Shown: piece after piece, positions 17,242 through 27,018 of the stretch
How positions within the stretch are numbered: the stretch's first letter is position 1
Layout of the letters: the number at the start of each line of letters is the position of its first letter
Assembly: GCF_023822045.1 (NCBI RefSeq)
Contig: NZ_CP084712.1
Coordinates: 1,364,001-1,428,000, forward strand
Reading direction: 5' to 3'
Source: Sphingopyxis sp. USTB-05
GTDB taxonomy: Bacteria; Pseudomonadota; Alphaproteobacteria; Sphingomonadales; Sphingomonadaceae
DNA length: 64,000 nucleotides
The notes under the pieces: generated by a model
Databases searched by the model: none
What the model was told of the DNA's origin: nothing
What the model saw: only the letters and a program-made list of their open reading frames with translations
Program-made: the position numbers and the translations under genes

Positions 17242-17323
17242 GGTTGCTTTCCTTGCGGGTTAGCGCGGGGGAGGGGAGAAGCCGCGGCCCCTACCAGCGC
17301 TTAGCCCCTACGGCAAGTGCGGC

Positions 17324-17680
17324 TCAGTCTTCTTCCTTGCGGCCCTTCGGCAGCAGCGATCCGAGCAGCGCGCCGATTGCGACCGCGCCCGCGACGAGCG
17401 CCAGCGGCTGCTTTTCGGCAACGTCTTTGAGTTTGCTGTTCGCGCGTTTGGCCTGCGCCTTGCCCTTTTCATAAACCTCGCCAGCCGCTTCGCGGGCGAC
17501 GCCGGCTTGCTCGCTGGCCTTCGCCGCGAGATCTTCGGTCGCGGCGCGGGCGCGACCATAGCCGTCCTGAATGCGCGCCTTTGCCGCTTCGGCGGTCAAC
17601 CGGGCATTTTCGGCGGTTTTCTCCGCAAGTTCACTCGCTTTTGCACGCGTATCGCGGGCGGTTTCACCGAACGGCTTCAT
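17324..17680 (-). CDS. Alanine/lysine-rich protein with C-terminal membrane anchor (CsbD/YtxH-like)
   Basis: A 118-residue protein. The first ~90 residues are a highly charged, Ala-rich amphipathic helix with heptad-like repeats (AKASELAEKTAENARLTAEA). A short hydrophobic segment (LALVAGAVAIGALLGSLL) and KGRKEED end it. Composition and layout resemble YqjD/YtxH stress proteins that tether to the inner membrane. ATG 17680 overlaps the end of the preceding gene by 17 bp, so the cluster is tightly packed. Specific function unknown. Confidence 0.75.
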   Translation of the reverse strand: MKPFGETARDTRAKASELAEKTAENARLTAEAAKARIQDGYGRARAATEDLAAKASEQAGVAREAAGEVYEKGKAQAKRANSKLKDVAEKQPLALVAGAVAIGALLGSLLPKGRKEED

Positions 17681-18056
17681 TATCTTCTTCCTCCAGAGTT
17701 TCGATCTCATCTTCGTCCGCCGGATCGTCGGTGGACCGAAAATGATCGGCGACGTCTGCCGCCAGGTCCTGAATCTTTTGCACCAGACGCGGGGCATGTT
17801 CCTTGATCGGTTCGCGCAGCAACCAGGCGACGCCCGCCGCAGCGGCGATCGCGATCGGAAGGCGGTTGCTGCGAAACTGTTCCTGTACGGCATGCGCAGT
17901 ATCGTCGACGACCTCGCCAATCCGGTATTTGCCGCGATCAACGAGCGCGCCGGGTTTGAATGCAGCGCGCGCGACGTCGAGCCGGCGGTACAGTTCGGCG
18001 CGCTGGAGCATCGAGCGGCGCGCAGCGACGATCAGGCGATTACGCGTCCGCGGCAT
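17664..18056 (-). CDS. YqjK-like small membrane-associated protein
   Basis: A 130-residue protein. A basic N-terminus (MPRTRNRLIVAARRSMLQRAELYRRLD) is followed by a central hydrophobic stretch (LPIAIAAAAGVAWLL) and an acidic C-terminus (STDDPADEDEIETLEEED). It overlaps both neighbours by 17 bp. The position directly after a YqjE-like gene suggests a YqjK counterpart, but the similarity is one of layout, not of a clear motif. ATG 18056 gives the tightest packing. Confidence 0.65.
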   Translation of the reverse strand: MPRTRNRLIVAARRSMLQRAELYRRLDVARAAFKPGALVDRGKYRIGEVVDDTAHAVQEQFRSNRLPIAIAAAAGVAWLLREPIKEHAPRLVQKIQDLAADVADHFRSTDDPADEDEIETLEEEDNEAVR

Positions 18057-18546
18057 CGTCGATCCCTTCGTTCGTAAGGTCGCGCCGCAGCGCGGTGCGA
18101 ATGTCGCCATAGCTGCGCTGCGCGCGCCACCCGGCAAAGGCGGCGATGATGAGCAGAACGGCGACGACAATCAGGGTTGCGACAAACGGGCCGACATGCG
18201 GCGCGAGCGCCAGGATCGCCCCGAACGCCAGCGCAAGCATTGCGATGCCCAAAGCCGAGGCGGCAACGGCGCCCCAGCCCGCCGTCCAGGACACGCCGTG
18301 CAGGGCGAGTTCGGTACGGGCTTCAAGCAGCGCAAGCTCCGCCTTGGCCGTCGCCGAAAGATTGTCGACGACATCGCCGACGATCTTTTCGAGCGGAACG
18401 GGAGGCGGGGCAAGCGGACGTCCGTCGGGAGCGTAACCGTGACTTATGCCGTCAAAGCTGCGCGCGTCGGACGCTGGCGGGATCTTCGGATCGGAAGGTG
18501 GCAAGGCCCTGTCAATCGTTCGAGTTGCCCTTGAGCATCCGGGCAA
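18040..18546 (-). CDS. YqjE/phage-holin superfamily membrane protein (DUF1469-like)
   Basis: Up to 168 residues. The core LEKIVGDVVDNLSATAKAEL...LARTEL-type amphipathic helix is followed by two adjacent membrane segments (WGAVAASALGIAMLALAFGAILAL and VATLIVVAVLLIIAAFAG) and a basic cytosolic tail. This matches the YqjE/holin-superfamily III layout. The ATG at 18546 overlaps the upstream gene by 35 bp; a TTG at 18504 is an alternative start that would still keep the domain. Role unknown, possibly envelope stress. Confidence 0.8.
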   Translation of the reverse strand: MPGCSRATRTIDRALPPSDPKIPPASDARSFDGISHGYAPDGRPLAPPPVPLEKIVGDVVDNLSATAKAELALLEARTELALHGVSWTAGWGAVAASALGIAMLALAFGAILALAPHVGPFVATLIVVAVLLIIAAFAGWRAQRSYGDIRTALRRDLTNEGIDDAADA

Positions 18547-19063
18547 GGACGAAGCCGATCACCGTGGCGGCACCAACGGCGATCGCGGGGTTCTTTTTGA
18601 CCATGTCGCGCGTCGAGGCAGCAAGCTCGTCGAGATCTTTCTTGTCGAGCGTCGTGGCCAGGCCGGCAACGGTGGTCGCGGCCGAGCGGGCATAGTCGCC
18701 ATATTGTTTGCCGAACTTGCTGTCGACGGTGCCGGCGCTGTCCTCAAGCAGCTTGGCGAGGCTGCCGACGGCTTCGGCGGCCTTGTCCTTGCCCTTGTTC
18801 GCGGCGTCGCGCGCCTTGGTCGAGGCTTGATTCTTGAGCGTCGTCGCTTCCTGTTTCAGCGACGCAGCCTTTTTGGACGCTTCGGATTTGATGGTGTCGC
18901 GCGTCGCGGCGATCTGGTCGCGGATCGGATGATCCTTGGCGGCGGCCTTCACGGTGGCGGGCTTGCGGGCGGGCGCGGCCTTGGTGGCTGCGGCCTTCGC
19001 GGGGGCCTTGGGACGGGGAGCTGCGGCTTTCTTCGTCGCGGGAGTAGCGGCTTTGGCCATCAT
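18512..19063 (-). CDS. YqjD/ElaB-like membrane-anchored protein with Lys/Ala-rich N-terminus
   Basis: 183 residues. Residues 1-48 are a low-complexity Ala/Lys/Pro tail (KKAAAPRPKAPAKAAATKAA) reminiscent of histone H1-like proteins. A long amphipathic helix follows. The C-terminus carries the ElaB/YqjD signature RDMVKKNPAIAVGAATVIGFVLARML, a glycine-zipper membrane anchor. E. coli YqjD tethers ribosomes to the membrane in stationary phase; a similar role here is inference. First gene of the minus-strand cluster, preceded by a 200-bp region shared with enolase. Confidence 0.82.
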   Translation of the reverse strand: MMAKAATPATKKAAAPRPKAPAKAAATKAAPARKPATVKAAAKDHPIRDQIAATRDTIKSEASKKAASLKQEATTLKNQASTKARDAANKGKDKAAEAVGSLAKLLEDSAGTVDSKFGKQYGDYARSAATTVAGLATTLDKKDLDELAASTRDMVKKNPAIAVGAATVIGFVLARMLKGNSND

Positions 19064-19191
19064 TTAGTCCTCTTCTGTCGTGTCGGGCGCCGCGCGAGCG
19101 GGCGGCCTCTCTTGGTCCTGTCAGAATATATAGCAAGGCGAGCCGAATGGTTCCATCCCTCCGCAAAATTCCTATGCAGCGGTTGCACTAA

Positions 19192-20996
<1,805 letters not shown>

Positions 20997-21040
20997 TGCG
21001 GTGAACTGTTGAAAACCGGAGCCTGACGCCTTGACGCCGC

Positions 21041-21056
21041 GAATCAACTCTGATTC
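21041..21056. promoter_or_regulatory. GANTC palindrome upstream of ftsB
   Basis: gaatcaactctgattc is a perfect 6-4-6 inverted repeat made of two GANTC sites, the CcrM methylation motif of alphaproteobacteria. It ends 10 bp before the probable ftsB start. Paired GANTC sites in promoters of division genes can be methylation-controlled; here this is inferred from motif and position. Confidence 0.4.
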
Positions 21057-21066
21057 AAGGGCCGGA

Positions 21067-21393
21067 ATGACGCAGCGCCACAAATTCCGCAAATCGATGC
21101 ACCGGGCCGCCGGCCCCGCCATCGCGGTGATGGTGGTGCTGGCGATGATCGGCTATATCATTTTCGGCCCGACCGGCCTGTATGCCTGGGGCGACTATGG
21201 CCAGTCGGTCGAGAAGCAGCGCGTTATCCTGAGCGAACTCACCAAGAAGCAGACCGAATTGCAGAACCGCGTCAACCTGCTCGACCGGCGCCGCGTCGAT
21301 CCCGATCTTGCCGAAGAATATGTGCGCGAGAAGCTTGGCGCCTATCACCCCGACGAGGTGATCATTCCGATGGAACCCGACGCGAAGCCCTGA
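21067..21393 (+). CDS. ftsB: Septum formation initiator FtsB/DivIC family protein
   Basis: 108 residues from ATG 21067 (an upstream ATG at 21031 would add 12 poorly conserved residues). A basic N-terminus (MTQRHKFRKSMHR) precedes one transmembrane helix (AIAVMVVLAMIGYIIFG). A periplasmic coiled coil follows (QRVILSELTKKQTELQNRVNLLDRRRVDPDLAEEYVREKLG). This is the layout of the divisome protein FtsB. It lies upstream of pdhA, as in other alphaproteobacteria, where the eno-ftsB-pdhAB order is common. Confidence 0.9.
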   Translation: MTQRHKFRKSMHRAAGPAIAVMVVLAMIGYIIFGPTGLYAWGDYGQSVEKQRVILSELTKKQTELQNRVNLLDRRRVDPDLAEEYVREKLGAYHPDEVIIPMEPDAKP

Positions 21394-21429
21394 GCTTTCG
21401 CCGCAGCGTCGCTGCGCCCATGCTGCATA

Positions 21430-21475
21430 CGTAAGTTGGCATAACGCCCGCCCATGGTGGGCGTTGCCAAGTACG
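21430..21475. promoter_or_regulatory. Long inverted repeat between ftsB and pdhA
   Basis: Nested arms pair: cgta (21430-21433) with tacg (21472-21475), ttggc (21436-21440) with gccaa (21466-21470), and aacgccc (21443-21449) with gggcgtt (21459-21465), around a ccatgg-containing loop. No T-tract follows. It could be the ftsB terminator, an mRNA leader structure of pdhA, or an operator. Confidence 0.55.
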
Positions 21476-21531
21476 TCGCGGCTCTCCTATATGGCGGCTT
21501 GCCGTAACGGCTAAATGCAAAGGAACCCGTC

Positions 21532-22602
21532 TTGGCCAAAGCACCTGCGCGAACCTCCCCCGCGCCCAAAAAGACTGCATCCACCCCGGCCGCCGCGACC
21601 AATCGCGAGCAACCGCGCGACCCCGTCCCCTATGACGCGACGCCCGAAGAGCTGGAAAAATTCTATCGCGAGATGCTGCTCATCCGCCGCTTCGAAGAGA
21701 AGGCGGGGCAGCTTTACGGCCTCGGCCTGATCGGCGGTTTCTGCCACCTCTACATCGGCCAGGAAGCCGTTGCGGTCGGGCTGCAGTCGGCGCTCGACGG
21801 CGACAAGGACAGCGTGATCACCGGCTATCGCGACCATGGCCACATGCTCGCTTACGGCATCGATCCGAAGGTCATCATGGCCGAACTGACGGGACGCCAG
21901 GCCGGCATCTCGAAGGGTAAGGGCGGCTCGATGCACATGTTCAGCGTCGAGCATAAATTCTATGGCGGCCACGGTATCGTCGGCGCACAGGTGTCGCTTG
22001 GCACCGGGCTGGCCTTCGCGCACAAATATCGCGGCGACGGCGGCGTGGCGATGGCCTATTTCGGCGACGGCGCCGCGAACCAGGGTCAGGTCTATGAAAG
22101 CTTCAACATGGCCGAGCTGTGGAAGCTGCCGATCATCTTCGTGATCGAGAACAACCAATATGCGATGGGCACGTCGGTCAACCGTGCGTCGGCCGAGGAT
22201 CAGCTCTATCGCCGCGGCGAAAGCTTCCGCATCCCCGGCATGCAGGTCGACGGCATGGACGTTCTCGCGGTGCGCGGTGCGGCCGAAGCTGCGCTCGAAT
22301 GGGTGCGCGCGGGCAAGGGCCCCGTGCTGATGGAGCTCAAAACCTATCGCTATCGCGGCCACTCGATGTCCGACCCCGCCAAATATCGCAGCCGCGAGGA
22401 AGTGCAGGCGGTGCGCGACAAGAGCGACGCGATCGAACATCTGAAAAAGCTGATGACCGACGCCGGCATCGGCGAGGACAAGTTCAAGGATATCGACAAG
22501 GAAATCCGCCAGATCGTGGCCGAGTCAGCCGACTTTGCAGAAAGCGCGCCCGAACCCGAACTTCATGAACTTTATACCGACGTGCTGGTGGAGCAATATT
22601 GA
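21532..22602 (+). CDS. pdhA: Pyruvate dehydrogenase E1 component, alpha subunit
   Basis: A 356-residue thiamine-diphosphate subunit of the heterotetrameric E1 that decarboxylates pyruvate. The start is TTG at 21532 with a good Shine-Dalgarno (aaagga) 7-8 bp before it. An Ala/Pro/Lys-rich N-terminus is followed by the E1-alpha core: [23 protein letters not shown], and the ThDP motif starting GDGAANQG (178) and ending [10 protein letters not shown]. The phosphorylation-loop region [11 protein letters not shown] is conserved. One base separates it from pdhB. Confidence 0.96.
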   Translation: MAKAPARTSPAPKKTASTPAAATNREQPRDPVPYDATPEELEKFYREMLLIRRFEEKAGQLYGLGLIGGFCHLYIGQEAVAVGLQSALDGDKDSVITGYRDHGHMLAYGIDPKVIMAELTGRQAGISKGKGGSMHMFSVEHKFYGGHGIVGAQVSLGTGLAFAHKYRGDGGVAMAYFGDGAANQGQVYESFNMAELWKLPIIFVIENNQYAMGTSVNRASAEDQLYRRGESFRIPGMQVDGMDVLAVRGAAEAALEWVRAGKGPVLMELKTYRYRGHSMSDPAKYRSREEVQAVRDKSDAIEHLKKLMTDAGIGEDKFKDIDKEIRQIVAESADFAESAPEPELHELYTDVLVEQY

Positions 22603-22603
22603 G

Positions 22604-23983
22604 ATGGCCATCGAATTGAAAATGCCGGCACTGTCGCCGACGATGGAAGAGGGCACGCTCGCCAAGTGGCTCGTCAAGGAAGGCGACACGGTGAAGTCGG
22701 GCGACATTCTTGCCGAGATCGAAACCGACAAGGCGACGATGGAATTCGAAGCGATCGACGAAGGTACGATCGGCCAGATCCTGGTTGCCGAGGGCACCGA
22801 CAATGTGAAGGTCGGCACCGTGATTGCGACGATCACGGGCGATGGCGAGGAAGCTGCCGCTCCGGCGCCTGCAGCCGCACCGGTTGCTGCTCCCGAACCG
22901 AAGGCCGAAGCACCGGCTCCGGCGCCCGCTGCTGCTCCGGCTGCAGCCCCCGCGGCGGCCGAGCGCGCTTCGGATCCCGCAATCCCCGAAGGCACCGCGA
23001 TGGTCCGCCTGACGGTCCGCGAAGCGCTGCGCGACGCGATGGCCGAGGAAATGCGCAAGGACGACCGCGTCTTTGTGATGGGCGAGGAAGTCGCCGAATA
23101 TCAGGGCGCGTACAAGGTCACGCAGGGCCTGCTCCAGGAATTCGGCGCGCAGCGCGTCGTCGACACGCCGATCACCGAATATGGCTTTGCCGGCCTGGGT
23201 GCGGGCGCGGCGATGGGCGGGTTGAAGCCGATCATCGAATTCATGACCTTCAACTTCGCGATGCAGGCGATCGACCACATCATCAACTCGGCTGCCAAGA
23301 CCAACTATATGTCGGGCGGCCAGATGCGTTGTCCGATCGTTTTCCGCGGACCGAACGGCGCCGCGGCGCGCGTCGGTGCGCAGCACAGCCAGAATTATGC
23401 GCCCTGGTATGCCAGCGTCCCCGGCCTGATAGTGATCGCGCCCTATGACGCCGCCGATGCCAAGGGGCTGATGAAGGCCGCGATCCGTACCGAAGACCCT
23501 GTCGTCTTCCTCGAAAACGAGCTGCTCTATGGCCGCAGCTTCGACGTGCCAGAGGTTGAGGATTTCGTCCTGCCGATCGGCAAGGCGCGGATCATGCGGC
23601 AGGGCAGCGACGTCACGATCGTCAGCTATTCGATCGGCGTCGGGCTCGCGCTCGAAGCCGCCGACCAACTGGCGGGGGAGGGGATCGACGCCGAGGTGAT
23701 CGATCTGCGCACGCTGCGTCCGCTCGATACCGCGACGGTTCTCGCGAGCCTCAAGAAGACCAATCATCTGGTCATCGTCGAGGAAGGCTGGCCGACCTGT
23801 TCGATCGCCAGCGAACTTGCGATGGTCGCGATGGAGCATGGCTTCGACGATCTCGACGCCCCCGTCATGCGCGTGTGCAACGAAGATGTGCCGCTGCCCT
23901 ATGCGCATAATCTGGAAAAGGCCGCGCTGGTCGACACGCCGCGCGTTGTCGCAGCCGTGAAGGCGGTTCGCAATCGGGCTTGA
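22604..23983 (+). CDS. pdhB: Pyruvate dehydrogenase E1 beta subunit with N-terminal lipoyl domain
   Basis: 459 residues. Residues 1-80 are a biotinyl/lipoyl domain with the lipoyl lysine Lys43 in ETDKATMEF. An Ala/Pro linker (about 85-120) leads to the E1-beta transketolase core ([37 protein letters not shown] onward) and C-terminal domain. The lipoyl-E1-beta fusion is known in alphaproteobacteria and differs from most bacteria. It is co-transcribed with pdhA. An E2 gene does not follow; a family B repeat does. Confidence 0.96.
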   Translation: MAIELKMPALSPTMEEGTLAKWLVKEGDTVKSGDILAEIETDKATMEFEAIDEGTIGQILVAEGTDNVKVGTVIATITGDGEEAAAPAPAAAPVAAPEPKAEAPAPAPAAAPAAAPAAAERASDPAIPEGTAMVRLTVREALRDAMAEEMRKDDRVFVMGEEVAEYQGAYKVTQGLLQEFGAQRVVDTPITEYGFAGLGAGAAMGGLKPIIEFMTFNFAMQAIDHIINSAAKTNYMSGGQMRCPIVFRGPNGAAARVGAQHSQNYAPWYASVPGLIVIAPYDAADAKGLMKAAIRTEDPVVFLENELLYGRSFDVPEVEDFVLPIGKARIMRQGSDVTIVSYSIGVGLALEAADQLAGEGIDAEVIDLRTLRPLDTATVLASLKKTNHLVIVEEGWPTCSIASELAMVAMEHGFDDLDAPVMRVCNEDVPLPYAHNLEKAALVDTPRVVAAVKAVRNRA

Positions 23984-23995
23984 TCTCTTTCACCT

Positions 23996-24078
23996 CGTCA
24001 TTGCGAGGAGCGATGCGACGAAGCAATCCAGGGCTGTGTAAAGCCGCTCTGGATTGCTTCGCTCCGCTCGCAATGACG
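23996..24078. repeat. Palindromic repeat, family B
   Basis: An imperfect palindrome: cgtcattgcgaggagcgatgcgacgaagcaatccag and its complement ctctggattgcttcgctccgctcgcaatgacg flank a short centre. Sister copies lie at 35243, 44579 and 52668. It sits between pdhB and the phytoene-synthase-like gene. Confidence 0.9.
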
Positions 24079-24103
24079 GCATGGTGATGCTAGCCGCCTG
24101 CAT

Positions 24104-24745
24104 ATGACCACTGAGGCCGATCTCGAAACCAGCTTCTATCCCGACCTGCGCGATCCGCGCGTGATGGTCTCGGTGCCGCACGCGCGGCGTGCCGCGATGT
24201 CGGCGCTGTGGGGATTGGCGGCGCGGCTGACCAAATTGCTGATCGATGCGCGCGAGCCGTTGATCGGCCAGATCAAGCTTGCCTGGTGGCGCGACATGGC
24301 GGCGATGATCGAAAAGGATCCCGGGGCGTTGCCGAAGGGCGAGCCGCTGCTCGCCGAACTTCAGGCAACGTGGGCCGGAAGGACCGGTCTCGACGCGCTC
24401 GTCGATGCGGCCGAGGCGATGCTGCTTGCGGAAAGCGATGCCGAACGGCGCGCCGCATCCGAGAGCTTTGGCGGGCATCTTTTCGGGCTGTCCGGCGGCG
24501 ACGAAGCGGGTGGAAAACGCTGGGGCCTTCTATGGGGCGCGGGCGTCGAGGATAATGAGCGCGAGGCGCGGGACCTTCTGGGTCATGCAAAGAGTCTTGC
24601 GCCGTCACCGCGCCGGCTTTTCGCCGGAAACCGATCGCTTCTGATGCTCGATCGCTGGGCCGCCGCGATTGCAGGTCATGACGGCGAGAGGCACCTGCGC
24701 GGTGAGGGTCTGCTGCTGTTGCGCCTCGGCCTTTTCGGCCGCTGA
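24104..24745 (+). CDS. Squalene/phytoene-synthase-family protein (NDUFAF6-like)
   Basis: 213 residues of the squalene/phytoene synthase fold. FYPDLRDPRVMVSV, the helix LTKLLIDAREPLIGQIKLAWWRDM and the later Asp-rich region can be seen. The Asp-rich substrate motifs of true prenyl synthases are not clearly intact. Mitochondrial NDUFAF6 is the closest functional analogue (complex I assembly), so a non-catalytic or assembly role is plausible (inference). It is shorter than typical phytoene synthases. Confidence 0.75.
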   Translation: MTTEADLETSFYPDLRDPRVMVSVPHARRAAMSALWGLAARLTKLLIDAREPLIGQIKLAWWRDMAAMIEKDPGALPKGEPLLAELQATWAGRTGLDALVDAAEAMLLAESDAERRAASESFGGHLFGLSGGDEAGGKRWGLLWGAGVEDNEREARDLLGHAKSLAPSPRRLFAGNRSLLMLDRWAAAIAGHDGERHLRGEGLLLLRLGLFGR

Positions 24746-24829
24746 CGACTAAAAGCGCGTCGGGGGTGGAAATACCCCTTCCAAACAACTATCTTCACCA
24801 GAACAAACGGGGTCGCAGGGGATAATGCG

Positions 24830-25543
24830 ATGTTCAATGGGCTGGTCGCCTATCTCGATTCGATCAAGGCGCGCGACCCTGCGCCGCGGTCGCGTTGGGA
24901 AATTCTGCTTTATCCGGGTCTGCTGGCGGTCGGCATGCACCGCATCGCACATTGGCTGTTCGAGGCGCGGCTGTTCTTTCTTGCGCGCTTCGTCAATCAT
25001 CTCTCGCGCTTCCTGACCGCGATCGACATTCATCCGGGCGCGCAGATCGGCGAGCATCTGTTCATCGACCATGGTTTTGGTGTCGTGATTGGCGAAACCG
25101 CCGAGATCGGCGACAATGTCTCAATCTATCAGGGTGTGACGCTCGGCGGGACCGATCCGGCAAACGGTATCGGCGGCAAGCGCCACCCGACGCTTGCCAA
25201 TGACGTGATCGTGGGATCGGGCGCGCAGATCCTCGGCCCGGTCACCGTCAATGCGCGCGCGCGCGTGGGCGCGAACGCCGTCGTGACGAAGGACGTGCCC
25301 GAGGGTGCCGTGATGGTCGGTATCCCGGCGCGCTCGACCCTGCTCGACGCGAACGAATATGCGCGCGAGTTTGTGCCTTATGGCACGCCGTGCAGCGAAA
25401 CCTTCGACCCCGCGACGCAGAAGATCGAACTGCTGCAATGCCAGCTCGACCAGATGCAGAAGCAGTTGAAGGCATTGCTCGACGAACGTGATGTCGCCGA
25501 GGAACAGGCGCCGCGGCGCAAAGGGAGCCGGACCAGCGCCTGA
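24830..25543 (+). CDS. cysE: Serine O-acetyltransferase
   Basis: 237 residues. The enzyme acetylates serine, the first step of cysteine synthesis. The short (EpsC-type) N-terminal helical domain is followed by left-handed beta-helix hexapeptide repeats (IGEHLFIDHGFGVVIGETAEIGDNVSIYQGVTLGG) with the catalytic His/Asp, and HPTLANDVIVGSGAQILGPV. A charged C-terminal tail (LLDERDVAEEQAPRRKG) extends past the usual end. It overlaps the DUF2794 gene by one base. It is distant from the sulfate-reduction operon at 40.6-44.5 kb but serves the same pathway. Confidence 0.94.
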   Translation: MFNGLVAYLDSIKARDPAPRSRWEILLYPGLLAVGMHRIAHWLFEARLFFLARFVNHLSRFLTAIDIHPGAQIGEHLFIDHGFGVVIGETAEIGDNVSIYQGVTLGGTDPANGIGGKRHPTLANDVIVGSGAQILGPVTVNARARVGANAVVTKDVPEGAVMVGIPARSTLLDANEYAREFVPYGTPCSETFDPATQKIELLQCQLDQMQKQLKALLDERDVAEEQAPRRKGSRTSA

Positions 25544-25890
25544 TGGGAACCGTGACGCCCTTGCCGTTCGCAGGCCGTACGGTATCGCAGCAGACCGGTT
25601 TCGAGCGCCCCGAACTTATGCGTATCCTCGACCTCTATGGCCGGATGGTCGCGGCGGGACACTGGCGCGACTATGCGATGGATTTCCACCGCGACGCGGC
25701 CATTTTTTCGGCCTTCCGCCGCGCCGCCGAGCGGCCCGAATATCGCATAGAAAAACGCCCCGCCTTGCGGAGCAGGCAGGGCATGTGGGCCCTTGTCTCC
25801 GAAGCCGGGGCGATTTTGAAGCGCGGAGACGAGCTTTCCAACGTGCTCGCCCCCGTCGAACGCAAGCTTATGAAGTTGGTTGGAGACTGA
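25543..25890 (+). CDS. DUF2794-family protein
   Basis: A 115-residue soluble protein. The core FERPELMRILDLYGRMVAAGHWRDYAMDF, the stretch AAIFSAFRRAAERPEYRIEKRP and RSRQGMWALVSEAGAILKRG match the DUF2794 pattern found in alphaproteobacteria. Function unknown. It is coupled to cysE by a one-base overlap. Its last 23 bp overlap, in the opposite direction, the 3' end of the DUF2157 gene. Confidence 0.83.
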   Translation: MGTVTPLPFAGRTVSQQTGFERPELMRILDLYGRMVAAGHWRDYAMDFHRDAAIFSAFRRAAERPEYRIEKRPALRSRQGMWALVSEAGAILKRGDELSNVLAPVERKLMKLVGD

Positions 25891-26941
25891 CCGTACGGGT
25901 CGTCGCGGGCAGTTGGTTCGCGAGATTGTCAGGCAGGAAGCCGACCACCACCGCCCGTGCATTCTGCCAGAAGGCAGACAGCAGCAGCAGCGCCGAGCCG
26001 ATCACGAACGCCGTCAGCGCGACATTGAGCTCGACCGCGCCAAAGGTGTTGAATAGCTGCGTCATCGCGAACAGCACATAGGCGAGGGCGGAGACGAGCA
26101 GGGCGCGGCGGTCGATCGCGAGCGCAATCAGGCCGAACAGGACATAGACGCCGATCACCATGACCGCCGCGGCGCTGCCGATGTCGTCACCGCGCGTAAC
26201 GCCGAGCAGATGGAAGATCGGGTGCGCGATCATCGGCGCGGCGAGCAGGTGGAGCCAGAAGGCGACGTCGCTGCGGCGCGTCTGACGCACGCGGTCGCTG
26301 CGGTCCCACCACATCGCGAGGGTGAAGACGCCGAGCCCGGCAATCAGCACCAGCGCCATCGGCAGCGTGCCGTCGGGGCTGGGCATTCCGGTGATGGCGA
26401 GCACGAGCGCGACCGCGGTCGCAGCGAGTGCGGCGGTGCCGGCGGCAACGGTGATGGGCACCATGAAACGCTTCCAATGCGCCCATGTCGCTGCAGCCGT
26501 GACGAGCGCCATCGATCCGATCAGGATTGCGCCGGTCGTTTCGCCCGGGTCGTTGCCGAAGATGGACTCGCCATGCTTGACGAGAACGCCGACCATCGTC
26601 GCAAAGACACCGCCCGAAAAGGCGAGAACAAGGACGATGCTGGGCAGCGCCATGCGGCGTTTCCGCGTGAAATATTCGGCGAGGAACCACGCCGACGCGG
26701 CGACGAAAGCGCCGCCGAGCGCGGGATGGATCGAGGCGCCGATCCAGCCGACCGCGACGAGCAGGATGACCGCCGCGATGCTCACGAAAATATCGTTGAA
26801 ACCCGTGATGAGGCGAAATGATTCCTCATCCGCTCCGGGGGTGGCGCGCACCGATGCGATATGCGACCGGAAAGCCAATGCGGCCTCCGGCGTGAGTATC
26901 TTTGCATCGACCGCGGCTTGCAGGTCGCTTTCACTGTACAT
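25868..26941 (-). CDS. DUF2157-like multi-pass membrane protein
   Basis: 357 residues. A short cytosolic N-terminus (MYSESDLQAAVDAKILTPEAALAFRSHIAS) is followed by about ten hydrophobic segments, beginning FNDIFVSIAAVILLVAVGWIG and ending with LTAFVIGSALLLLSAFW. The N-terminal helical motif followed by many membrane segments is typical of DUF2157. ATG 26941 is preferred; longer in-frame extension lacks family similarity. Role unknown. Convergent 23-bp overlap with the DUF2794 gene. Confidence 0.8.
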   Translation of the reverse strand: MYSESDLQAAVDAKILTPEAALAFRSHIASVRATPGADEESFRLITGFNDIFVSIAAVILLVAVGWIGASIHPALGGAFVAASAWFLAEYFTRKRRMALPSIVLVLAFSGGVFATMVGVLVKHGESIFGNDPGETTGAILIGSMALVTAAATWAHWKRFMVPITVAAGTAALAATAVALVLAITGMPSPDGTLPMALVLIAGLGVFTLAMWWDRSDRVRQTRRSDVAFWLHLLAAPMIAHPIFHLLGVTRGDDIGSAAAVMVIGVYVLFGLIALAIDRRALLVSALAYVLFAMTQLFNTFGAVELNVALTAFVIGSALLLLSAFWQNARAVVVGFLPDNLANQLPATTRTVSLQPTS

Positions 26942-27018
26942 CGGGGTCGTCCTTCTGTCCGATCCCCTTGCCCCGAAGCGGTTGTAGCAGCGCTGTATTA
27001 GTGATGCAACACAATAAG

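Noticed and set aside
23996..24078. Family B palindromes considered as CRISPR repeats or miniature inverted-repeat transposons
   Set aside because: Copies are single, far apart and variable, with no spacers; no target-site duplication was evident. A REP-type description fits better.
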